This document shows positions 1 through 12,132 of a stretch of 64,000 nt of DNA, piece after piece. The stretch is from Rostrohypoxylon terebratum (Eukaryota; Ascomycota; Sordariomycetes; Xylariales; Hypoxylaceae), in contig MU385855.1 in assembly GCA_022497145.1 (NCBI GenBank), forward strand, positions 992,001 to 1,056,000, written 5' to 3'. Position numbers and translations under genes: made by a program. How positions within the stretch are numbered: position 1 is the first letter of the stretch; each line of letters begins with the position of its first letter. The notes under the pieces are model-generated. The model ran no database searches. It saw nothing but the letters and a program-made list of their open reading frames with translations, and had not been told where the DNA came from.

Positions 1-3000
1 AGTGAGCGACCAGATATGATGTCCGTCATCATGACATCAATTGGGTCGAAACCCGCTGCTTTGAATGCAAATGCCATTTCGGCATACCCGTTTACGCCCT
101 GCTCTCTTAGAATGGCCACTCGAGGGCTCTTTCCAAAGAAACCTGTAATAGAGGCAGCCAATGGCAAGATTTTATCGGACGGGTCAAATGTGAGTTTATA
201 GGATAGGCCTGGGTCAGTTTGATCTAGGATGGTCGAGTATTCAGACTCAGCACAAGAGGGGTTGTCTCTCAGCTTCTGCATCTCGAACGATGTTTTCGTC
301 CACCATTGCTGGATCTCCGTCCTATCGAGACTGACGAGAGGTGCTGCTCCGTAGCGAATTGTTAGTGTCTGCTTTGTTTTAGGCTGAACGCTGCCGAATT
401 TCCTGATCATGCCTGGTGGTGGACCACAAGTTGCGAAGCATCTCTTGAAGTTGATCTCGTCCGAGGCTCGCACCTGGAACACGGCACCTAATTCTTCGTT
501 GAACAAGGCATCGATCATGTCTTCGATCAAGTAAGACTTAGAGATTCCATCCATCATCAAGTCAACACCACATCGCCCTGCGAACATCATCTCAGCTACC
601 GTTGTGATCAATCCACCATCAGACCTATCGTGGTAAGCAAGAACAACGCCGCTTTGGTGTAGTTGAGATAACGCGTCGAAGTAATCCGTAATGAGGTCTA
701 CGTCTCGTACGTCTGGTGACTCGTCACCTACGTAGCCGAATGACTGGGCAAGCGCAGATCCGCCCATGGCTTTCCTGCCCTTTGCTAAGTCGACGAACAT
801 AAGAACGGTCTCTCCCACTTCCTCCACACGCCGTAGCTGCGGAGTCCATGTCTTTCGAATATCGTCAACAATCGTAAAAGCTGAGATCACGACTGACACA
901 GGCGCTGTTACGCTCTTCGACTCTTCAGTCTCGCGGTCTTTCCAGGCAGCCTTCATGGACGTGGAATCTTTGCCAACTGGTATGCTAATTCCCAATCTGC
1001 TCCCTAGTTAGTATCTTGCGTGATTCCATCGTAGTAAAACCTGGTTGTAGAGAAAGAGTGTGCGATTTAGTACGTACCGCGTGCACATGTCAAGCCCAAT
1101 GGCTTCTACTGCCTCATAGAGAGCAGCGCCCTCTCCGGGGTGGTTGACAGCTGCCATCCAGTTTGCGGATAACTTAACTCGTCGTAAATCGCCCATGATA
1201 TCTGCAGCAGCCATATTCATTAAACTCTCGGCAACTGCCATACGAGCAGACGCAGCCGGGGATATTAGTGCCAGAGTAGGCTTCTCGCCCATGGCCATTG
1301 CTTCACCATGCCTTGTTTTTGACCCTATATTGAACGACGTGGCTGTAACCGCAACATCGGCCACAGGGGTCTGCCAGGGACCGACCATTTGGTCTCGGGC
1401 AGTCAGACCACCGACGGTTCGATCACCAATCGTAATGAGGAAAGATTTTGAACCTACAGCCGGCATCCAGAAAACTCTCTGTAACGCGTTTCTGACTAGC
1501 TCAGCATCGGTCAATTTCTCCCCAAAAGCGGCCCTTAAAGTGGGAACTGGATCGAATTTCGGGAAATTTGGTTTACTCGAGGTGACTATTCGCTGCAGTC
1601 GACGACCTGGGGGAAATAGGGTTGACATAGGTAAGTCAATAGGTCGGGAGTATGCTTTATCCTTTGCGTTCCTGTCAGTCAAAATGAGTTTAGGAGGACC
1701 GCTCTCGTTTTCGGACACAACGGTGCCGACATCTGAAAAGCCGCAACGTTCCCGTTCTTATTTTAATGCATTAGTACCAAATAATACATCCCAAGGACAG
1801 TTAGAACTTACTGCAGATGCTTACGAATCGATTCATCCCTTCGTTGTTAACCAGCAGGACATAGCGCTCCTGAGCCTCATTGCACCCTATAATCGAGAAA
1901 GTTAGCGACATCCCAGCTTGTTGAGTCTGTGTATGACAGGATGAATAGGAACACCGAAAAAAAGTACTTACAAATTTGCAGAGGACTCATGCTGCCATCC
2001 GCGCTCTCGACTTGCCGGAGTTCAAATTTTCCGCCAAACTCGGCGTCCTTAACAAGCTCCGGTAGGGCATTTGACAATCCACCAGCACCAACATCGTGTA
2101 TCATGGCCTAGATCATAGTTAGCAGCTAATTGTGAAGTAATAAAAAGAGGAACTACGAAAGCTAAGACTATGAAGCCCAGACATGTTTTGTTATAAGAAA
2201 AATAGAAGCACCTACAATAGGGTTCGAGTCCCCTAGACCAACGCACGTGTCGATGACCATTTGAGCTCGACGCTGCATCTCGGGGTTACCTCGCTGGACG
2301 CTGTTGAAATCAAGATCCGCAGTTCCTTCTCCAGATGCATTACTAGATGCTGCACCACCGCCAAGTCCAATTAGCATGGCAGGGCCACCCAGCACAATAA
2401 CATGAGCACCTTCATGCACATCGATTGGATTCTTGAGAGCGTGTCCCGGTCTTACTCTACCAAGACCACCCGCAATCATGATTGGCTTGTGGTAGCCTCG
2501 CCATTCTGTCGCCTTGCCGGAGTTCTCGTCGCTCTTATTGGATCCATTCGTCAACATCGTACGGAAACATCCAGTAAGTGCAGGGCGACCAAACTCATTG
2601 TTAAAGCGAGCGGAGCCAATGGGTGCTTCTAACATTATATCGAGACTGCTAGCATAGTGGGCTGGGCGACCAATGTCAGTTTCCCAGGCTTGATGGCCTG
2701 GAATGAGAAGATCGGATACCCAAAATCCAGAAAGACCTGCTTTCGTAGACGATCCTCTTCCAACGGCGGCTTCGTCGCCTATTAATTTGGAAATTAGTAA
2801 GGGCTCAAGCGATACTGCGGTGATACATTTTTGTTTAAAAAAAAGGGGTTAACTCACGGATCTCGCCACCTGATCCTGTGGCAGCTCCTGGGAAAGCTAG
2901 AAAGGAATAATACGTCAGTACTTCTATATTCCCCGAAATGGATTACAGGACATCAGCTAGATACTTACGAGAAATAGCAGTCGGGTGGTTATGAGTTTCG

Positions 3001-4083
3001 ACTTTAGCTAGTATATGTACGACTTCTCTGTTGAGTCTCCAGGAACCAGTTGTGTAGTCAGGGGCCCAATAACTCCCTATTTCGCCCTGCATTACTGCGG
3101 CATTGTCACTATAGGCCGAGACGGTATAATCAGGTGTTTTTTTATGTGTATTTCGGATCATGTCGAATAGACTCAAGTCCTTGGTCAGGCCATCAATAGT
3201 CCAGCTTGCATTGAATTGCCTATTGTTTATTATTAGTCTACTTTGAAGGTGGCTGGGCATTTCTAGGGTTATATTTGCTACGAGAGACGAAGTGTTGTTC
3301 AATTCAAGAGAATTACAGGAGATGTGTAGTGCATGAGAGTGTATTGGGTACTGGCTGACAGTTGATACAAGCACATCTAAGGATCATAACTTACTTATGA
3401 CGACAGTGTTCGGAGTTGACTTGAGCAAACATGAAGAGCTCAATATCGTTTGGTGGTCGTCCGAGCTGCATGAATTCTTGGACTAAGTATTCCATCTCGG
3501 ATTCGTCTAGAGCTAGACCATGTTTGGTGTTATACGCCCTGAGCATATCAATGGGTGTCTGGTCCGCAGAAAAGATGTTGACAACCTCTAGGGGTAAGGG
3601 CTCCCGCTCGATGAACATAGAATCGAGGTCTGGTTGATTTGGAGATATAATCTCAGTCATCCGATCATATAGCAAATCCTTACACGGGATCTCATCGCCG
3701 CTGAAAGGTTGCTCGAATTCAAGCGTAATAGATCTTGCTCGTTCTACTCGATGAACCTCATCCTTGAGGCCGCAAACTTCGCAAACCTTGGTCGCCTTTG
3801 AGCTCCATGGTGATATATTCCTGGGTACAATGTAATATGTGCGGGTGTATCCAATGTGGGTTAGAGGTGGAGGATCCGAATTATTAGGCAATGGGAGTAG
3901 TTGCTGGAGTTTGGATGGAAGGGATTGAAGGGTCTCCTTATTTCCTTTGATATGCGCGTAATAAATCCAGGAACCCAAGATGTTAGTCACCTTCGTTGAT
4001 GCCGACTGGTTGATACGATCTTTCAGCTTCTGGGCTTCGGAGGAAGTGAAGCAAGATTCTCCGGTCAGAGTGATGAAGTCCAT
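1..4083 (-). CDS. ADE6: Phosphoribosylformylglycinamidine synthase (FGAM synthase), 3' end outside window
   Basis: Converts FGAR, glutamine and ATP to FGAM in the fourth step of de novo purine synthesis, in the cytosol. Exons read by eye (minus): 4083-3395, 3219-2969, 2896-2858, 2778-2216, 2107-1972, 1886-1812, 1756-1078 and 996-1, all in phase, giving about 1142 residues. Family signatures are plain: NSEHCRHK then FNASWTIDG across the first intron, VETHNHPTAIS, the glycine-rich GGEIRDEAAVGRGS, IHDVGAGGLSNALPELV, GISIPVGKDS and AYHDRSDGGL. The visible part ends just after the start of the C-terminal glutaminase domain (RVAILREQGVNG), so its Cys-His-Glu triad lies off the left edge. I prefer the Met at 4083 (MDFITLTGE) to the in-frame Met at 4119. 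The gene is divergent from the PQ-loop gene. Exon 8 uses the CAG acceptor just before 996; a nearer-looking TAG at 1004 would break the frame. Confidence 0.95.
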
Positions 4084-4902
4084 CTTGTCGAGCGACGTCC
4101 ACGAATGGTCCGAGGACACTCGAGGTCAGAAGTCCTGAATGAACACAGATGTGACGAATGTGTCACTCAAAAGTTTTAACTGAAGCACGCGCTGTAAAAG
4201 AAAATGTTCATATCGATGTGGGGTTAAACGCCAATCTCCAATCTCTAACTTTTCAATGGAGGGGGAGGGGTAGATACTAGACAACATAGAGATCAGACGG
4301 GACCCTGCATTTGCATAACCAATCCATCCAATTTAACCAATCATCCTCCAACTTTGGTCCCGACTCTTCCTGCTTTTGGTCGAATCAAGCTGCGATAAGG
4401 TGATAAGACTGAGACATGTACCGTAGCCCTGAGGTACTTTACGCGGGAACCTTGTACAATACACAAATTACTACTACTAGGTAGGTACCTACCTGTGTGC
4501 CTAGTATCGGATGAGAATTTAACCGCCCCGACAAGAGTTGAGACGGTCAATCGTACCTAGGTACCTTTAATGCACTACGTCAATCATTGGTAAAATCTGG
4601 ATACTAATTAGGCTAGCCTCCTTTTGACCAAGTGTTGGGAACGATTCAAATTCCACACGACGCGGTTCTTCATTTTAGACACAATTTACGGACTCAGATG
4701 AAAAAATATATCTCCAAGTTCTTGCTCCGGACATCCCGTCACTTTTCAGTCATTTGAGCAATGTGTTCCATTTCTTGTTGATGTTTTTGAAGTGGTGGTT
4801 ATCTGTGTAGAACTAATTCGGGACAATTGAGTTACGCCAAACGCTCCTTTCCGCACTCTCCGGCGATCCCATATTCGATCTACCGTCACCGTCACCGTCA
4901 AG
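4084..4902. promoter_or_regulatory. Divergent intergenic region between ADE6 and the PQ-loop gene
   Basis: About 0.8 kb between two head-to-head starts, so it must hold both promoters. It contains a perfect 16-bp palindrome at 4479-4494 (AGGTAGGTACCTACCT), flanked by further AGGTACC-type words at 4556-4566. I see no TATA box I would defend and no coding potential. Confidence 0.5.
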
Positions 4903-5940
4903 ATGACCTTCCTCGCGACTTTGGCCGGCTATGCCGCCCCCGTATTCCTAATACTGTCTCCGATCCTTTCGTACACAGATCAGGCGGTTGCAATGCACAA
5001 GGCAAGATCTAGTGCTGGGTTTTCGCTGGATATCCCCCTTATAATGCTTGTCGCATCAATCTTTAGGTTCGTTAGCCTTGCCCCTATACCCCTATATACG
5101 AGAGCATTGACGTTATCATGAAGTCATCATACTAATGATGGTCATTTGTAGGGTCTTTTACTACCCGGGCGCGAAGTTCGACAAAGCCTTATTGATTCAA
5201 TCGTTTTGCAATATCTTTATACAACTTATCTTGCTGAAAATTGCTCTCGATCACCGACCGCCGCCGTCCTCTAAAGGAGGTGATGCTGCGCTTCCTTTTG
5301 CAGGTGCTCAGGATGGATTCGGAGGGTTTCAAAGACCTTATAACTTTTGGCAATGGCGATCCCCTAAACCGTAAGTTCCGGAGACTACTACTAATAACTT
5401 CCAAGGTTGTTACCATGAATCTAACGGTGGCTTGGCTAATTCTACGTGCTACATAGTTATTGGCAATTCTTATTGTCTCTATTTATCTGCCTGGCCGTAC
5501 TCGAATTGCTAATCGCGCCCTTTCACTCGTTCTATTCCGGATATTCCGCTTTGATAGGTTATATTGGTCTGTCTGTCGAAGCAACTTTGCCAATTCCACA
5601 GCTGGTTGCCAACGCACGCTCACGATCTTGCAAGGGGTTCCGCTTCTCCGTATTGGCGAGCTGGTTGGTTGGAGATGCTATGAAGATGTTCTGGTTCTTT
5701 ACATCCACCACTGCGATCCCGTGGGCTTTCAAGCTCTGCGGCATCTTCCAAGCCGCTTGCGACTCCCTCATTGGTGTTCAATATTTGATGTACGGCGATC
5801 AGCAACCGGCTAAGGCGCAACAGGGGTGGCCATACCCAAGCGGCAAGCCACATTTGACCGGCTCGTTCAATGGCTCGTTCAATAGCGGACGACAAACACC
5901 GACCGGGAGAGGTACTCCGTTAGGGGAGAAGACAATTTAG
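4903..5940 (+). CDS. PQ-loop repeat membrane protein (ANY1/PQLC1-like)
   Basis: Three exons (4903-5066, 5152-5370, 5457-5940) give a 288-residue protein with about seven hydrophobic segments. Two PQ-loop-type repeats are visible: the first near residues 15-45 is degenerate (LSYTDQAVAMHKARSSAGFS), and the second (LPIPQLVANARSRSCKGFR) is canonical. Length and layout match fungal relatives of yeast ANY1/YMR010W and human PQLC1 (SLC66A2), which act in endomembranes and are linked to phospholipid flippase function; that role is by family only. The C-terminal 50 residues are polar with short repeats (TGSFNGSFNSGRQTPTGRGTP). Donors are GTTCGT (weak) and GTAAGT; the phases agree. It could be another PQ-loop transporter of lysosome or vacuole. 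Confidence 0.85.
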
Positions 5941-8157
5941 ATGAATAATCGGATGACTTCCCATGACTTACTTAATCTGTTCTAATCTAATGTATTAGAG
6001 ATAAAATCCTATATAGACACATAATGATGTAATGAAGAGAGTAGCACGATCAAACACGAGGGCTAGCATTTGGAATCTTGGATACCTCGGTCATAAAGTC
6101 AAAGTGCCAGATTCTATCACAGCGAAGCAGCTAGTAATAGTTATGCAAATGGCCAAAATTTGGTCACAACTGCGGTTGTGACGGTTGTGACGGACCAATC
6201 CCACGGTTCGAAGCATGCGATTGTCAATCATTAATCAACTGTATCATTTCGTAAGGCGTAGAAAAAGAAAAACAAAAGTGATCATAGTAAAGACTGTCGC
6301 CCTGATTGGCTGCTTGGCTTCTTGGCTGCATGGCTCGAGGAAACCCTTGTCAACGTGCCTGTGTGCCTGTGTGCGTGGGTGGCTGGGGTGTGACAAGGGT
6401 GACCTCCAGTGAGCCGTGCAGACCTTGTGAATAAGTGTTAGCGAGTACCTCAGGCTTCTACTTCCCCATGGTATAACATGCTACAAAATGTGGTTTTTGA
6501 AGTCTGGAGAGATGGTACCGAATAACTATCATATGGGTTTTCATCTCCCCTTCAAAAATTTATGAGATAGCGGGGTAATGTGATAATGGGAGATTTAGAA
6601 TTCTGAGGTTATAGTCACGGCCTATCTAAGACACACGCTCCCTCACTCCGGCACCAGAGGGGTATCGACCCAACTTCTCTGCCATTCTCATAACCTGATG
6701 CCCTCTTGTTCTCATCACCAGATATTAGAGAAGTCTTTTCTTCTCGTACATTTATACATACATACGGCTATCTATTGTTGGATTTAGGCTTCCTGATTCA
6801 AGACGTTGCTTAGCTACAGCTGTAGTCCGTTTGTGAACTCTTCATTGGCTCGTCCACACGAAGGTCGTCGAGTATCTAACAACAACCTTACATGGTCAAC
6901 TGACCGTACGCTTTCAATCGTATACCCCTTATTCTTGAATTGCCACTTGAAACTTGACCTTTGATATCACATAATCAAGCTTCAACTTCACATTACGGAG
7001 CACCAAGGCCCACAAGAGAATTTCAAGCCCTAGAGTGGCTTGACTGGAAAATAACTTGGTGTGGTAAAAGTAGGTTGATTTCTTAGTTCCATTCATGTCA
7101 ATACAACATGTTGGTTTCGAGTCTTGAAATAATGAAACTAACTTTTGTGTAGAATCCACGTGCCAGCCCGCAGAGGAGTTCTTCATTAGCTTGACGAAGC
7201 TTCGAAGTTGAGTCCCGGGATACCTCAACTATCAAGTGCTTCGAGGACAATCACCGTTTGTAACTGATAGGTACTCGGCAAACTGAGCAACAAAAATTGT
7301 TCGAAACCGTCATCAAGGGCGATTTACCTCTCTGCGGTTGCCTAGCTCTACGTTTTGCACCTTTCCCCTGCTGGGTCTTGCCTTCAGATTTACTGCCAGT
7401 CAACGAAAACAGCACCTCCTACACTGCCGTCAACACGGCAACTGGAAGGCGAACTGCTATTAAGCACGAAACCACGAGCAAGGACTGGGGCAGGGGCAAG
7501 ATATATCTCTGCTTTCCACCCTCCACCTTATTTACCCTCCACTTTACTTATCCCTCATCCATCCAACAACCTTTCTTCTTTCTTCTTTCTCTCGTGCCCC
7601 AACCACGTCTTCGATAGCAGTAGGTATCCCTTGCTACTTGACCCTACATATTTCCCTCGGCTCCCATAGATCATCAGCGCGACGTCTGAGACTAACCTTC
7701 TAGACCTCGCAGCAATTCATCTCGACGTCGTCTTAGACGTCAACCATTAACACGGTAAGCAACTTCTACTTCCGTCATTGAATTATCATGACCACAAGCT
7801 CTTGCTGTTAATCTATCCGCCTCCCGCTCTTTTCTTCACGTCCAATGTACCTTCCCTCACAATATATACGATTTTGGCTCTTGTCACCGTCCCTCAAACT
7901 AAATCTACACTCACTACGACTCCTTCCACCACATACTACAAATCGTTCATGCATTCACAACATATAATCCCCTCCCACTTGACAACATCCTATTTTCTTT
8001 CCCTAACAACTTCCACCTTTAACTATTCCTTTCACCTAAACCTTTGGACAACTACACCTTTCGTCTCCCATCTACCTTTCTTCAGCTCACATCACTCTAA
8101 CATCAACAAGGTCACGTCTACTCTTTCGAGCTAGCCAGTTCGAGCAATTATATCAAA
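5941..8157. other. Intergenic region; right part is a pyrimidine-rich leader of the downstream gene
   Basis: No convincing gene. From about 7500 to 8150 the plus strand is strongly C/T-rich (runs such as ttcttctttctctcgtgcccc), typical of long 5' leaders before highly expressed fungal genes. A GTAAGC donor at 7755 suggests a leader intron. ORFs of about 100 codons at 6929-7228 (minus) and 7297-7617 (plus) show no family, splice or start-site support. Confidence 0.4.
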
Positions 8158-9615
8158 ATGGCTCCCGGCGGTGCGCAAAACAAGACCAATTTCCGCACCT
8201 ACGAGGCCAGTACTCGTCTCCTCGCTGCTGTGCTTGCTACGGCCAAGCCGAAGCTCAATTTTGCGGGTAAGCACATCCAAATTTCTCCATGATTTTTTCA
8301 ATTCAGGAATATTACACTTATTCCTATCCATTCGTCATCCATGCTACATAGCAAGAACAATTTCCGCTTCTTGTAATTTATAGAATCATACCTATACATC
8401 TGTCATGTCGGATCATGTATTGCACACCACGGAAGGAACACTGCTGGTTAGCTACAACCCCTCGTTCCTAGGCGTGTAACCGTAGACAACAAGATGGACC
8501 TTGAAGAAGCCTCAGATCCTAGAAGGAAGCCGCAAACCTCCCAGCTCCCGCCTACTCCACAACATCAGACCCCAGCATATCCTCACAGAATGTCCCCTTC
8601 CACCATCCTTCGCGCCTATTTCTCGGGCTGATGTTGGCGACAGAGCTCGCGGAATACGTGGGCGGCGGTACCACCGGCCCAGCCATAGAACACCGCTTTC
8701 GGCCTATCAAACAGTTGGCGAAGATGCAAATCGCGTACAAGGAAGCAAAAATGGATCCGGGCAACCTACCCGCGGAGCCTTCAGGTACCCCTACCTGCAC
8801 TGATCCCGCCCGCCCACATCACCTGCCCAAGTATCCCCAAGTGGGGCCTAATGCCATACAATCTCATCTATGGCAAGCGAGAGGAACGAGGAAACAATAG
8901 CTAACACCTTCGTACAGAGATCCAGCGCCTCTTCGGCGAGTCCACGGCAGGCGGCATCGAATGGCAGTTCCGGGACATCAAGGCGCTAGGGCGCGCGCAG
9001 GAGCTAGCCGTTGAGGAGGAACGCAACCCCGCCGAGCTGAAGGTGGGCCCGAGCCGGCCCAAGCACGGCGCCACGCCCCCCTCGACGATGAAGAAGGCCG
9101 GCGGCAGCGCCAGCACGGGCGCGAAGCGCAAGCGAGGGGGCAAGGCCCTCCCGGGCCGCATGTCTGACGAGGACGAAGGCGACGACTCGGAATCCGACTA
9201 CGACGCCAAGGACGTCAAGTCCGAGGAAGAGAAGGAGACGCCCGCGTCCAAGCGTCGCAACACCGGCGCCAAGGCCTCGGCCTCGAAGAAGAAGAACAAC
9301 AACAACGGCGAAGTCGCGCGCACGCTCTTCCCACGCAGTCGCGGCAAGAACTCCGCCCGTGGAAGCGGCTCTGTTTTCGGTAACGGGGACGACATCGGCT
9401 CGAAGAATAACGCTCAGGTCATAGATGACTCTGACGACGACGACATGGCCGGTGGCGGTCGCGCGTCCCAGCAGCGCCCCCGCCGCGTTAAGAAAGAGGA
9501 GGAGGAGGAGGAGGAGGAGGAGGAGCCCGCTGCTGCGGAACCGCGAGCCGTCGAGGGCCTCGCCAACGACGATTCGGCTTATAGCAACAACGAATTCACC
9601 GATGGCGAGGTCTGA
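8158..9615 (+). CDS. Nuclear-type protein with two tandem GGxTxxxIExxFRxIK modules and acidic/basic tail
   Basis: Exons 8158-8266, 8644-8784 and 8918-9615 give 315 residues; all introns are phase 1. The N-terminus is followed by two related units: ELAEYVGGGTTGPAIEHRFR (about residue 37) and EIQRLFGESTAGGIEWQFRD (about residue 84). Each continues as xIKxLxxxQ and each starts at an exon boundary. Such helical units resemble SANT/Myb-like modules seen in many unnamed ascomycete proteins, but I cannot name the family. The rest is low complexity: basic patches (KRKRGGK, SKRRN), acidic stretches (DEDEGDDSESDYD, DDSDDDD) and a run of ten or more Glu encoded by GAG repeats near 9498-9525. This suggests a chromatin or nucleolar protein by inference. 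The first intron is long (377 nt). The gene is convergent with the MET12-type gene. Confidence 0.75.
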
Positions 9616-10092
9616 GAGCATCGCCGGGTAAACTCCACTACGGAACCGTCTTGCGTCAACGGGACGCGAAAACATAGCATTGCCACAGTTGCACCGGGTT
9701 TTCCTTGTCATCAATCTCTCTCACTACTGGAGGAAAGGGGTGATTCGCAATGGGACAAAAGGACAGTTTTATTTGCTTGTACGACGGACATGATTTGTTA
9801 TTTGCTGATGGCTCGGAGTTTGACATGGGGCGATGATCAAGTCAACTGGACTTAAGACTGACGAGATGTTCTCCTTTCTGCATTGCACTTGTATTCTCGG
9901 ATTTCGCGATGAACAATCCTCGGAGCTTCCTTCATATGGGGTTAGCAGATGGACTAGATAACTCTGGCTACTGAGATACTTGCTAGTAGATAGTCACGGA
10001 TTCATCACCCCAAAATACACCAGATTGATTTTTTCCCCAAATTTTTATTTTATTGTTTTCTTTTCATTTTGCTGACCTAGAATCTAGATTGT
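9616..10092. other. Convergent 3' intergenic region
   Basis: Holds the two 3' untranslated regions of the nuclear-protein gene and MET12. T/A-rich near 10025-10070. Nothing else seen. Confidence 0.4.
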
Positions 10093-12132
10093 CTATCCTA
10101 GTAATAGGTTCCACAAGGCGTCCTTGTCGACGTAATCGTGGTGTATGATATTGACGAGCCACGAATCGGCTCTCGCCTTCTCTAGTAATTTCTCGCTCTC
10201 CGCGCCCTTCCCGTAGACTTGCGCCCACTCGGCGAAAATGCCGAAGGCTTCTTCGCTCCATGCGCGGAAACTAACCTCTTCTATGATGGTAGGCGTGATG
10301 ATCTCCTTGCCGGGGAATACGCCCCATGTCACTGCGTTAGTGCTCGATTCCTTGACTTCGCCAGCTGCCACTGCGCCACCTGTCAGGTCGGACGAGACGA
10401 AATCACCCGCGGCGTTGGAGGCGTAGAAGGTCACCTGACCCTGGACTTCAGGACTTCGGAGTTTATCGAGCAGGACCTGCCACTGCGCGGACGGGATGAA
10501 GAACTCAACAAACGCCTTCTGGAACACGAAACCGTGTTGGGGACCCCAACCAAATACTGGGTCGGAGGATCGGAGTCCGTTAACTGCGGGCTGAGAGGCG
10601 ACGGTCCACCATCCGCGTTGGTTCAGCTTGATAAGGCGGTCGGCGATGGTACCGGTTTCCTCGTTGAATTCTTCTTCGCTCCAAGGGATGGCGGAGAGTT
10701 GGCCGGATAAATGACGCACGAAAAGGTCGTTGATGTCGGTGAGCTTTGTCGGGTTGCCCCAGAGGCTGACGGCTTGTGCGTGCGAGACGTGTAGGCTAGG
10801 TCCATACCCGTCGATTTCACCGTATGCGGGCGAGCGTGCGTCACCCCAACGGCCATTGGGGAAATCGTCCCATGTGGCTTCGCGGCCGAGTACACCCTCG
10901 CCTTCGGAAATGGCGAGAGTGTTTGCGCGGCTATTGATGGGTTCCGCGGGAATGCTGGCTTCGGCCGACGTGGCTTCGTATTCGGGGTGAGAGACGGATC
11001 GTCCGGAGATGATTACCCGGTTGCGAGGTTCGGATCCAACGTTGGACTGTCTGCGACTTCGAGAGTCATCGCGGGGTTGGGAGAGACGATCATGGTCCGA
11101 CCCATTGACCTGGAGGGTTGGAATCTTGGAGGTAATGTCTTCTACGGCAGCATCACCATCATCTTCTATAGAGGTACTAGAAGGTATAAGATTCGTCCTC
11201 TCGACGATGAATGAGACGGCCTTCTCTAGATTGAGAGTATAAAAGTGGAACCCCGCAGGACCGGGCGTTCTACTCGTGAGCTCCCTGACCTTGTCGACGA
11301 TCTCGCAAAGGATGTCCACGCCAACACTCTTTACCTTCTCATCGTCCTTCCTCACTTCGTCAAGTCGCGACATTATCGCATCGGGTATCTTAGCGTGGCT
11401 TAGCTTCGTCGTCCTCTTGATCATCTGATAACTCTGAATAGGCATTAGACCCGGGATGATGGGAATCGTTTTGAATGCACCGCTAGGATGTTCTCTGAGA
11501 GTCTTCTCAAACTTGTCATAAGCATCCGTGTCGAAGAATAGTTGGGTCATGAGGAAATCGGCGCCGGCTTGGGTCTTGTCCACGAGGTAAGGGAGATCGT
11601 GCTCTAGGCTCTGGCCTAAAGGATGGCTCTCGTCGGCATGACCTTCGGGGTATGTCGCGACACCGATACAGAAGTAGTCGCCGTGAGAATTTCTTATGTA
11701 TCGTACCAAATCAATGGCCCACGTGAACGTTTCATCTATCGCATCCTCGGGGTCTTCATTCGGATCTTGATATTCCGCCGCTCTTGGAGGGTCGCCTCTC
11801 AAGGCAAGAATGTTCCTGATGCCCAATGCCTTCGCATCCTCCAACGCCCTGTCAATCAGCTTCCTGCTCATGTTTGTACACGTCAAATGCAGGCATGTTG
11901 TCAGGTTCAGCTCCCTTTGACATATCTCAGCTAGCTCGAGAGATTTGGTGGCGGTAGATCCGCCGGCACCCCATGTTACGTTTACGAATAGGGGTCGTAG
12001 GGCTCGTGCCATTCGATCAAGACGGTCGCGTAGGTTCGAAAATCCCATGGCAGTCTTTGGGGGGAAGAATTCGAGGGAAAAATAACTCGAGTCGGCCGGT
12101 AAAGCGGCGATCTTGTCCGTGATCTTCTCCAT
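10093..12132 (-). CDS. MET12: Methylenetetrahydrofolate reductase, MET12 type
   Basis: Intronless, 679 residues. Reduces 5,10-methylene-THF to 5-methyl-THF, the methyl donor for methionine synthesis, in the cytosol with FAD and NAD(P)H. The N-terminal catalytic barrel (about 1-330) shows SLEFFPPKT, VTWGAGGST, HLTCTN, NILALRGDPP, GVATYPEGH, GADFLMTQLFFD and IIPGLMPI, all family hallmarks. After a polar linker of about 90 residues the C-terminal regulatory domain carries DDFPNGRWGDARSPAYGE and PVFGWGP. The SLEFFPPKT start matches the yeast MET12 paralogue better than MET13 (SFEYFVPKT). A second MTHFR gene elsewhere is therefore likely (inference). The start at 12132 is the first Met and precedes the conserved sequence by about 18 residues. 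Confidence 0.95.
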   Translation of the reverse strand: MEKITDKIAALPADSSYFSLEFFPPKTAMGFSNLRDRLDRMARALRPLFVNVTWGAGGSTATKSLELAEICQRELNLTTCLHLTCTNMSRKLIDRALEDAKALGIRNILALRGDPPRAAEYQDPNEDPEDAIDETFTWAIDLVRYIRNSHGDYFCIGVATYPEGHADESHPLGQSLEHDLPYLVDKTQAGADFLMTQLFFDTDAYDKFEKTLREHPSGAFKTIPIIPGLMPIQSYQMIKRTTKLSHAKIPDAIMSRLDEVRKDDEKVKSVGVDILCEIVDKVRELTSRTPGPAGFHFYTLNLEKAVSFIVERTNLIPSSTSIEDDGDAAVEDITSKIPTLQVNGSDHDRLSQPRDDSRSRRQSNVGSEPRNRVIISGRSVSHPEYEATSAEASIPAEPINSRANTLAISEGEGVLGREATWDDFPNGRWGDARSPAYGEIDGYGPSLHVSHAQAVSLWGNPTKLTDINDLFVRHLSGQLSAIPWSEEEFNEETGTIADRLIKLNQRGWWTVASQPAVNGLRSSDPVFGWGPQHGFVFQKAFVEFFIPSAQWQVLLDKLRSPEVQGQVTFYASNAAGDFVSSDLTGGAVAAGEVKESSTNAVTWGVFPGKEIITPTIIEEVSFRAWSEEAFGIFAEWAQVYGKGAESEKLLEKARADSWLVNIIHHDYVDKDALWNLLLG

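Noticed and set aside
1144..1905. 253-codon plus-strand open frame
   Set aside because: It is antisense to conserved ADE6 exons whose minus-strand product matches FGAM synthase.
2216..2240. GGTTCGAGTCCCC resembling a tRNA B box
   Set aside because: No A box or acceptor stem pairs with it, and the bases belong to an ADE6 exon/intron border.
9004..9714. 236-codon minus-strand frame rich in Leu/Val/Arg
   Set aside because: Mirror of the GC-rich exon 3 of the nuclear-protein gene; no start, splice or family support.
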